NCBI GenBank assembly: GCA_020627525.1
Contig: JAHDGP010000179.1
Location: 1-8,768, forward strand
Origin: Bacteroidota bacterium
Lineage (GTDB): Bacteria; Bacteroidota; Bacteroidia; Chitinophagales; UBA2359
Reading direction: 5' to 3'
Length of the DNA stretch: 8,768 nt
A model generated the notes under the pieces. The model was not told the DNA's origin and made no database searches. It was given only the letters and a program-made list of their open reading frames with translations. Shown piece by piece: positions 1-4,959 of the stretch; position 1 is the first letter of the stretch, and every line of letters starts with the position of its first letter. Position numbers and translations under genes: made by a program.

Positions 1-3
1 TTT

Positions 4-37
4 AAAAACCTCGTAGGTCTAAAAACCTCCTAGGTCT
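4..37. repeat. Two tandem 17-bp repeats, each a small hairpin
   Basis: Two copies of a 17-bp unit (4-20 and 21-37) differ at one base. Each has the form AAAAACCTcNTAGGTCT. Within each, ACCT and AGGT can pair around a three-base loop (8-18 and 25-35). The loop is CGT in the first copy and CCT in the second, so the only difference falls in the loop. The array may extend left of the window. Its function is unknown. Stem size and triloop resemble the hairpins at 2317-2380. Confidence 0.7.
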
Positions 38-71
38 AAAAAAGTTGAACTCGTTGCTTGTAATGATTGAT

Positions 72-87
72 GCGAGAATTCGAGAAT
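72..87 (+). repeat. Degenerate octamer repeat, plus orientation
   Basis: GCGAGAAT (72-79) is followed directly by TCGAGAAT (80-87), then by more degenerate sequence rich in GATTC and AATG. The first unit is identical to unit A of the array at 2221-2268. A further GCGAGA lies near 140. I read this as a decayed copy of the same repeat family. Confidence 0.5.
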
Positions 88-219
88 TTCAGATGATTCG
101 ATTTTCAATGATTCAATGTTTTTAATAAATATTGGAATGCGAGATTTTCAATTTCCTCAAAATTATACACATCTGGATAAATAAAAATTATTGTTGCATT
201 TCATTAAAGCATTAAGCAC

Positions 220-275
220 ATTGAAGCATTCTAGCATTAAATTATTCTCGCATTCAAGCATTCTTGCATTAATTC
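220..275 (-). repeat. Octamer repeat array, minus orientation
   Basis: Seven octamers sit in unbroken 8-bp phase: ATTGAAGC (220), ATTCTAGC (228), ATTAAATT (236), ATTCTCGC (244), ATTCAAGC (252), ATTCTTGC (260) and ATTAATTC (268). Read on the minus strand, the best units fit GCNNGAAT, with a fixed GC and GAAT around a variable dinucleotide. GCGAGAAT at 244-251 is exactly unit A of the array at 2221-2268. Looser GCATTAA and AAGCATTAAGC copies extend left to about 197 and right to about 295 out of phase. Function unknown. Confidence 0.65.
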
Positions 276-400
276 TTTGCAATATTGTAGCATTAATCAC
301 ATTCAATCAGTGAATCATTAATTTTTATAGGTTTACAACGTGTAATTCCGACACTTTTTATTTAAATTAGAGGCTATTCTAAAATCAATTTAATCAAAAA

Positions 401-2170
401 ATGGCTGAGTTAACTAGACTATTTGAAATTCCGCATTATCAACAAAAAAAATATCCAAATTCTGCTATGTTGTGTAAGAAATTACCTGACGGATCTTGGA
501 AAAAATACAGTACCGACGAAGTAATTGCTATCGTCAATCGACTGAGTGTTGGTTTGTTAAATTATGGCATAAAAGCAGGTGATAAAATTGGAATCATTTC
601 TGAAAACAGACCTGAATGGAATTTTATTGATTTGGCAATTTTGCAAGTAGGTGCAGTAGATGTTCCTATTTATCCAACCATTACAGAAGCAGATTACGAG
701 TTTATTTTTAACAATGCTGAGATAAAAGCATGCTTTGTTTCTAATGACGATCTACTAGGTAAGGTAACCAATATTAAAAGTAAAGTGGCTTCACTACAAG
801 ATATATTTACTATTAATAAAATTTCAGGAGCTAAAAATTGGGAGGAAGTCCTAAACTATGAAGGTGATTTTTCCCAATCAGATGTAGACAATATAAAAGA
901 GCAGGTCAAAGGCGGTGATCTTGCGACTATAATCTACACTTCTGGAACCACCGGTGTTCCTAAAGGTGTTATGCTTTCTCATAGTAATATTTTGAGTAAT
1001 GTTCTTTGTGTAAATGAGGTTCTGCCATTAGAATCATCTGATAAAAATCTAAGCTTTTTGCCATTGTGCCACATCTTTGAAAGAACAGTGCTATACTCTT
1101 ATATGTATGCTGGATGTTCTACTTACTATGCAGAAAGTATGGACACCATTGGTGATAATCTGAAAGAGGTAAAGCCACAATATTTTTCAACTGTGCCAAG
1201 GCTTTTAGAAAAAGTTTATGATAAAATTGTTGCTAAAGGAAATGATTTAGAAGGCAGCAAAAAGAAACTGTTTTTCTGGGCAATAGATTTAGGAAAAGAA
1301 TGGGAGCCAACAGGTAAAAGTTTTGCTTATAAAATGAAATTAGCAATTGCTCGCAAACTAATTTTTAGTAAATGGCAGGAAGCCCTGGGTGGTGAAGTGA
1401 AAGGAATCATTACGGGTGCAGCAGCCCTTCAAAAACGTCTTGAAAAAGTTTTCAATGCCGCTGGAATGCCTGTTCGTCAAGGTTATGGAATGACAGAATC
1501 ATCTCCTGTAATTACCATCAGTAGATTTGAAGATGACGATTATGCTGTTGGAACAGTGGGACGCCCTATTCCTGGAGTCGAAGTGAAAATTGATCCAAGT
1601 AGTGGTGAAATTTGTTGTAAAGGTCCTAACGTAATGATGGGCTATTACAAACGTCCTGATGCAACTTCCGAAACAATTGACGCTGATGGCTGGTTGCATA
1701 CTGGCGACGTGGGAGAGTTTGTAGATGGTAAGTACCTTAAAATAACGGATAGAATAAAACAACTTTTCAAAACTTCGGGCGGAAAATATGTAGCTCCTAC
1801 TCCAATCGAAAGTAAGTTTGTTGAATCACCTTTGATTGAGGCAATGCTTGTAACTGGTAATGATCAAAAATTTGTGGGCGCATTGTTTGTTCCTAATGAA
1901 GACCAACTTAAACATTTTTGTGAAGAATGTGGATTAGAAAATGGTTCAATGAAAGAAATGGTTAAACACAAAGAGGTTCATGATCAATTCCAAAAAATTT
2001 GTGATGAATACAATGTCAATTTTAGTAAAATAGAAAAAATAAAAAAATTCAAATTGTTATCTGAACCATGGACTATTGAATCTGGAGAATTGACGCCTAC
2101 TATGAAAGTGAAGAGAAAATTTGTGCTTGAAAAATACTCAAAGGAAATTGATGATATTTATGACGTTTAG
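401..2170 (+). CDS. Long-chain fatty acid--CoA ligase (AMP-forming acyl-CoA synthetase)
   Basis: This 589-residue protein belongs to the AMP-forming (ANL) adenylating superfamily. It most resembles the roughly 600-residue long-chain acyl-CoA synthetases (FadD15/FAA1-like), which activate free fatty acids to acyl-AMP and then acyl-CoA for beta-oxidation or lipid synthesis. The motifs appear in order: the phosphate-binding loop YTSGTTGVPKG (residues 179-189), LPLCHIFER (220-228), the adenine-binding YGMTE (362-366), GWLHTGD (430-436) with the ribose-binding Asp, the hinge segment DRIKQLFKTSGGKYVAP (450-466), and the C-terminal GELTPTMKVKRK (562-573), in which Lys569 is the expected adenylation lysine. 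All key residues are present, so the enzyme looks intact. The start at 401 is preceded by an A-run (AAAAAATGG) rather than a Shine-Dalgarno sequence, which is usual in Bacteroidota. The gene appears monocistronic: 525 bp of repeats separate it from hutU. The sequence does not fix chain-length preference, so I give no symbol. Confidence 0.95.
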   Translation: MAELTRLFEIPHYQQKKYPNSAMLCKKLPDGSWKKYSTDEVIAIVNRLSVGLLNYGIKAGDKIGIISENRPEWNFIDLAILQVGAVDVPIYPTITEADYEFIFNNAEIKACFVSNDDLLGKVTNIKSKVASLQDIFTINKISGAKNWEEVLNYEGDFSQSDVDNIKEQVKGGDLATIIYTSGTTGVPKGVMLSHSNILSNVLCVNEVLPLESSDKNLSFLPLCHIFERTVLYSYMYAGCSTYYAESMDTIGDNLKEVKPQYFSTVPRLLEKVYDKIVAKGNDLEGSKKKLFFWAIDLGKEWEPTGKSFAYKMKLAIARKLIFSKWQEALGGEVKGIITGAAALQKRLEKVFNAAGMPVRQGYGMTESSPVITISRFEDDDYAVGTVGRPIPGVEVKIDPSSGEICCKGPNVMMGYYKRPDATSETIDADGWLHTGDVGEFVDGKYLKITDRIKQLFKTSGGKYVAPTPIESKFVESPLIEAMLVTGNDQKFVGALFVPNEDQLKHFCEECGLENGSMKEMVKHKEVHDQFQKICDEYNVNFSKIEKIKKFKLLSEPWTIESGELTPTMKVKRKFVLEKYSKEIDDIYDV

Positions 2171-2220
2171 GTGATTAATGATTCAATGACTTAATGTGAT
2201 CAATGATTCAATGACTTAAT
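2171..2220. repeat. 25-bp tandem duplication directly after the stop codon
   Basis: Bases 2171-2195 and 2196-2220 are the same 25-bp unit with one difference: GTGATT in the first copy and GTGATC in the second. Each copy contains AATGATTCAATG (2177-2188 and 2202-2213), a motif also present at 107-118 and in part near 2546. The first copy begins at the base after the TAG stop at 2168-2170, and the second abuts the octamer array at 2221. Confidence 0.85.
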
Positions 2221-2268
2221 GCGAGAATGCAGGAATGCAGGAATGCGAGAATGCGAGAATGCAGGAAT
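2221..2268 (+). repeat. Six-unit octamer tandem array
   Basis: Six perfect 8-bp units in phase use only two variants: A = GCGAGAAT and B = GCAGGAAT, in the order A-B-B-A-A-B. The variants differ only at positions 3 and 4 (GA versus AG), so every unit fits GCNNGAAT. The next bases (GTTAGAAG) break the pattern. This is the cleanest copy of the repeat family also seen at 72-87, 220-275 (reverse orientation) and 2478-2493. Confidence 0.9.
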
Positions 2269-2316
2269 GTTAGAAGCAATGTTGTTTAGTTTATAAATTG
2301 ATAGTTTTGTTGAAAA

Positions 2317-2419
2317 AGCCTGAAGGGCTGACAGTATTATGGTACTTATAATATGATGCACATAAAAACTCCGAAGGAGTGACATTATTATCCATCCTTG
2401 TTGGATTTATAGTAATAAT
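2317..2419. repeat. Paired hairpin element with GAA triloops
   Basis: There are two related modules. Module 1 is the hairpin AGCCT-GAA-GGGCT (2317-2329, one T-G wobble), then TGACA (2329-2333), then TATTAT (2335-2340) pairing with ATAATA (2348-2353). Module 2 is the hairpin ACTCC-GAA-GGAGT (2368-2380), then TGACA (2380-2384), then ATTATTA (2384-2390) pairing with TAATAAT (2413-2419), with a nested ATCC/GGAT stem (2394-2397 with 2403-2406). The GAA loop and the following TGACA-TATTAT are conserved, while stem bases differ in a pairing-preserving way. I have an unverified recollection that similar short dyads are dispersed in Bacteroidota intergenic DNA. No T-run follows the GC stems, so they are not standard terminators. 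Confidence 0.7.
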
Positions 2420-2477
2420 AGAAATGAACAAACAATATTTATTCAAAAACTTTTTGCCTTAACTTAACAACATTGAT

Positions 2478-2493
2478 GCGAGAATGCAGGAAT
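2478..2493 (+). repeat. Two-unit octamer repeat
   Basis: GCGAGAAT (2478-2485) and GCAGGAAT (2486-2493) are one A unit and one B unit, identical to the first two units of the array at 2221-2268. They are preceded by TTGAT and followed by GGTTAG. Confidence 0.7.
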
Positions 2494-2568
2494 GGTTAGA
2501 TTGTATAAATGTTAGGATGATTTGATTTAATGATTTGATGTTATAGTGATTCAATGATTTGTATTTAT

Positions 2569-2576
2569 TAATTTTG
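2569..2576 (+). promoter_or_regulatory. Candidate Bacteroidota -7 promoter element for hutU
   Basis: TAATTTTG matches the Bacteroidota -7 consensus TAnnTTTG exactly. No well-spaced -33 TTTG is visible: the TTTG copies at 2534-2537 and 2558-2561 are too far and too close. If real, it would place transcription initiation near 2583 and give hutU a leader of about 110 nucleotides. Matches of this size are common in AT-rich DNA. Confidence 0.3.
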
Positions 2577-2594
2577 CAAAGTAGAAAGGAGTCT

Positions 2595-2667
2595 GCTAAA
2601 ATACTTAGCCCCCACTATTTTTTTATTAATACTTCTCTAACTAAAAATGAGTAGATTGCGAAGTATT
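2595..2667 (+). promoter_or_regulatory. Structured hutU leader with competing hairpins (attenuator-like)
   Basis: Three helices can be drawn. GCTAA (2595-2599) pairs with TTAGC (2605-2609) and is followed, nine bases later, by seven T (2618-2624), a weak terminator-like arrangement. AATACTTC (2628-2635) pairs perfectly with GAAGTATT (2660-2667). AATACTT also occurs at 2600-2606 and could pair with AAGTATT (2661-2667) instead, which would open the first hairpin. The helices are therefore mutually exclusive. The terminator stem has only five pairs, two of them GC, so this is suggestive only. Confidence 0.25.
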
Positions 2668-2695
2668 GAGTTGAATAAACAACAAAGTCATACAA

Positions 2696-4723
2696 ATGAT
2701 AGAAAGCACCACTACAACATTTGAGCTAAAATTATTTCAAAAAGATATTTTACAAGGTATACCTCAAGAATTACCGAACTACCCTAGCGATGAAAATGCA
2801 GCAGTCAGCCACGCTCCTCGAAGGCGTATTGATGACCTTTCTGTGGAGGATAAAAAATTGGCTATTAAAAATGCGTTGCGCTATTTTGATAAAAAATTTC
2901 ATCCAACATTAGTAAAAGAATTCTCTGAAGAACTAGAGAAATTTGGTCGTATTTACATGAAAAGATTCCGTCCAGATTACAAACTTAAAGCTAGACATAT
3001 TGATGACTTTCCACATCAATCAAAACAAGCTGCGGCTATAATGTTGATGATCCAAAACAACTTGGATTATGCAGTTGCTCAACATCCACACGAATTAATA
3101 ACATATGGTGGCAACGGTTCCGTCTTTCAAAACTGGGCACAGTACCGATTGACAATGCAGTACTTGGCTACAATGTCAGATGAACAAACTTTAGTATTAT
3201 ACTCAGGACATCCGTTAGGCTTGTTTCCATCGCACAAAGACGCACCTCGTGTGGTTATCACAAATGGAATGATGATTCCACAATTTAGCGAAGACAAACA
3301 TTGGAATAAGTACAATGCTTTGGGAGTTACGCAATACGGTCAAATGACGGCTGGTTCTTTTATGTATATTGGTCCGCAAGGTATCGTTCACGGAACAACG
3401 ATTACTGTTTTAAATGCAAGTAGAATGATCGACCCAGATGGATCAGGAACATTGAAAGGTAAACTATTTGTATCTTCTGGATTGGGTGGAATGTCTGGCG
3501 CACAGGCAAAAGCAGCTGTTATTTCCGGAGGTGTTGGAGTCATTGCTGAAGTCAATGAAATCCAGTGCGATAAAATGGTAAAACAAGGCTGGGTACAAGA
3601 AAAATTCACTGATTTAGAAAAATTAATTTCGAGAACAAAAGAAGCTGTAACAAACGAAGAAGCTGTTTCACTTGCTTACAATGGCAATGTTGTTGATCTC
3701 TGGGAAGCATTGGTAAAACAAAATGTTAAAGTGGAGCTTGGCTCTGACCAAACCTCATTGCATAATCCGTGGCAAGGTGGTTACTACCCTGTTCAAGTGT
3801 CTTTTTCGGAAGCTGAAAAAATGATTTCCGAAGACCCTGCCCAATTTAAAAAGCTTGTACAAGAAACATTAAAAAGACACGTAAATGCTGTAAACACTAT
3901 GGTAGAACGTGGCACCTACTTCTTTGATTATGGTAATGCATTTTTAAAGCAGGCCAAAGACGCTGGTGCTGATATTTGTAAAGAAGACGGGGCATTTAAA
4001 TACCCTTCTTATGTACAAGATATAATGGGACCTATGTGCTTTGATTACGGCTTTGGTCCATTCCGTTGGGTCTGTTGTTCCAATGATCCCGAAGACCTTA
4101 AGAAAACAGACAAAATAGCAACGGATGTACTAAAAGATATTTATAAAGACGCTCCAAATGAAATCAAACAACAATTGCAAGACAATATTATTTGGATAGA
4201 ACAAGCTTGGGAAAACGAATTGGTTGTTGGTTCACAAGCGCGGATTTTATATGCAGACGCTGAAGGTAGAACAAAAATTGCTCAGGCTTTTAATAAAGCT
4301 ATAAAAGAGGGAGATATTTCTGCGCCCATCGTTCTAGGAAGAGATCACCATGATGTTTCGGGTACGGATTCTCCTTACCGAGAAACTTCTAATATCTATG
4401 ATGGATCTCAGTTTACGGCTGATATGGCTGTACAAAACTTTGTGGGTGATTCTTTTCGTGGTGCTACTTGGATTTCATTACACAACGGAGGTGGTGTCGG
4501 CTGGGGAAATGTTATCAATGGAGGCTTTGGACTGGTGATTGATGGTAGTGAAGAGGCTGGCAAAAAATTGGACCAGATGCTGTTTTGGGACGTCAATAAC
4601 GGTATTGCGAGACGGAGCTGGGCACGAAACGACGGAGCAATATTTGCTATAAAAAGAGCGATGGAAAAGAACCCGCAACTCAAAGTTACCATTCCCAATT
4701 TGGTGGACGAAGATTTAATATAA
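2696..4723 (+). CDS. hutU: Urocanate hydratase (urocanase), long form
   Basis: Urocanate hydratase (EC 4.2.1.49) converts urocanate to 4-imidazolone-5-propionate with tightly bound NAD+, the second step of histidine degradation, in the cytosol. At 675 residues this is the long form also found in animals, against about 555 in the classical proteobacterial enzyme. Conserved blocks include ITYGGNG (135-141), GQMTAGSFMYIGPQGIVHG (215-233), the glycine-rich NAD-binding SSGLGGMSGAQ (260-270), QTSLHNPWQGGYYPVQ (352-367), GPFRWV (454-459), VLGRDHHDVSGTDSPYRET (546-564) and HNGGGVGWG (596-604). Where the classical enzymes carry the ARICW signature with its well-known cysteine, this protein has ARILY (515-519), which I recall as normal for the long form. 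The start at 2696 is supported by N-terminal length and an in-frame stop at 2672-2674. No hutH, hutI or formiminotransferase gene is adjacent, so the pathway must be scattered or lie outside the window. Confidence 0.97.
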   Translation: MIESTTTTFELKLFQKDILQGIPQELPNYPSDENAAVSHAPRRRIDDLSVEDKKLAIKNALRYFDKKFHPTLVKEFSEELEKFGRIYMKRFRPDYKLKARHIDDFPHQSKQAAAIMLMIQNNLDYAVAQHPHELITYGGNGSVFQNWAQYRLTMQYLATMSDEQTLVLYSGHPLGLFPSHKDAPRVVITNGMMIPQFSEDKHWNKYNALGVTQYGQMTAGSFMYIGPQGIVHGTTITVLNASRMIDPDGSGTLKGKLFVSSGLGGMSGAQAKAAVISGGVGVIAEVNEIQCDKMVKQGWVQEKFTDLEKLISRTKEAVTNEEAVSLAYNGNVVDLWEALVKQNVKVELGSDQTSLHNPWQGGYYPVQVSFSEAEKMISEDPAQFKKLVQETLKRHVNAVNTMVERGTYFFDYGNAFLKQAKDAGADICKEDGAFKYPSYVQDIMGPMCFDYGFGPFRWVCCSNDPEDLKKTDKIATDVLKDIYKDAPNEIKQQLQDNIIWIEQAWENELVVGSQARILYADAEGRTKIAQAFNKAIKEGDISAPIVLGRDHHDVSGTDSPYRETSNIYDGSQFTADMAVQNFVGDSFRGATWISLHNGGGVGWGNVINGGFGLVIDGSEEAGKKLDQMLFWDVNNGIARRSWARNDGAIFAIKRAMEKNPQLKVTIPNLVDEDLI

Positions 4724-4731
4724 ATAAAAAA

Positions 4732-4754
4732 AGCGACGATTTTAGATCGTCGCT
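4732..4754. terminator. Strong hairpin downstream of hutU
   Basis: AGCGACGAT (4732-4740) and ATCGTCGCT (4746-4754) form a perfect nine-pair stem around the loop TTTAG, beginning nine bases after the hutU stop codon. On the plus strand it is preceded by an A-run (4726-4732) but followed by AAAGTT rather than a T-run. Read on the minus strand, the stem is followed by a T-run, so the textbook intrinsic terminator faces leftward. I infer that it ends or protects the hutU transcript, possibly with Rho or as a 3' stabilising stem. Confidence 0.65.
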
Positions 4755-4867
4755 AAAGTTGGAATGGAACAGCCAACAAGCTAAAATCAAACATGTTTCA
4801 TTCAACCTTGTGCAAATTATAAATTCATTTTCAAAATTTTTTATTTTTCCACTTCCAAAAATTAGAT

Positions 4868-4888
4868 GTTTTTTTCGTGTAAAAAAAC
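4868..4888. repeat. Perfect T-run/A-run inverted repeat
   Basis: GTTTTTTT (4868-4875) and AAAAAAAC (4881-4888) are a perfect eight-base inverted repeat around CGTGT. It lies about 70 bp upstream of the helical protein gene. A stem made almost wholly of A-T pairs is weak as RNA. As DNA, two A-tracts in opposite orientation could be a bend or an upstream promoter element. No function is shown. Confidence 0.5.
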
Positions 4889-4908
4889 TCAAGGCAAGTC
4901 ATTAAGTA

Positions 4909-4940
4909 TTGTAAACCAGTAATTTAAACCGATTAATTTA
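4909..4940 (+). promoter_or_regulatory. Possible promoter for the helical-repeat protein gene
   Basis: TTG (4909-4911) and TAATTTA (4934-4940) are separated by 22 bp, close to Bacteroidota -33/-7 spacing, but the -7 match lacks the final TG of TAnnTTTG. Transcription would then start only about 13 bases before the ATG at 4960. Alternative AT-rich boxes (TATATAC near 4939) cannot be excluded. Confidence 0.2.
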
Positions 4941-4959
4941 TATACAATTATTAGAAAAA

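Larger units (their letters stand above)
1..400. other. Non-coding, repeat-rich region upstream of the acyl-CoA synthetase
   Basis: I see no credible gene here. The region is very AT-rich and consists largely of short repeats: two 17-bp hairpin-forming repeats at 4-37, a few plus-orientation octamers around 72-87, a CAATGATTCAATG motif at 106-118, and a minus-orientation octamer array at 220-275. The reverse complement of AATGATTCA recurs at 311-319. Bases 320-400 should carry the promoter of the gene starting at 401, but I found no match to the Bacteroidota -7 consensus TAnnTTTG there. Confidence 0.7.
2171..2695. other. Non-coding, repeat-rich region between acyl-CoA synthetase and hutU
   Basis: No supported gene lies in these 525 bp. 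In order they hold a 25-bp tandem duplication starting right after the stop codon, an 8-bp-period array, a block of hairpins, AT-rich DNA, a two-unit octamer copy, a GTGATTCAATG motif near 2546, a candidate -7 box and the probable hutU leader. I see no hairpin with a T-run that would act as an intrinsic terminator for the acyl-CoA synthetase. A minus-strand reading frame over the arrays translates the repeats and is not credible. Confidence 0.7.

Noticed and set aside
220..275. CRISPR array
   Set aside because: The units are 8 bp with no spacers. The spacing and unit length do not fit any CRISPR repeat-spacer pattern, and no cas gene is present.
2200..2385. A 61-codon minus-strand reading frame over the repeat region
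   Set aside because: Its C-terminal half is the octamer array translated in repeating frame (PAFSHSRIPAFLHSRI), and the rest covers the hairpin block. It has no credible start context.
2585..2592. Shine-Dalgarno-like AAAGGAGT as a ribosome binding site for hutU
   Set aside because: It is more than 100 bases upstream of the hutU ATG, and no ATG follows at suitable spacing. Genes here use A-rich start contexts.
4408..4698. Minus-strand reading frame of 96 codons inside hutU
   Set aside because: Shadow of the strongly conserved hutU coding frame on the opposite strand.
4789..4798. AAACATGTTT palindrome as an operator
   Set aside because: A single ten-base palindrome in AT-rich DNA, not placed near a clear promoter and without a second copy.
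4686..4892. A 68-codon minus-strand reading frame downstream of hutU
   Set aside because: It runs through the hairpin at 4732-4754 and into the 3' end of hutU. Composition is that of random AT-rich DNA, and no family resemblance is seen.
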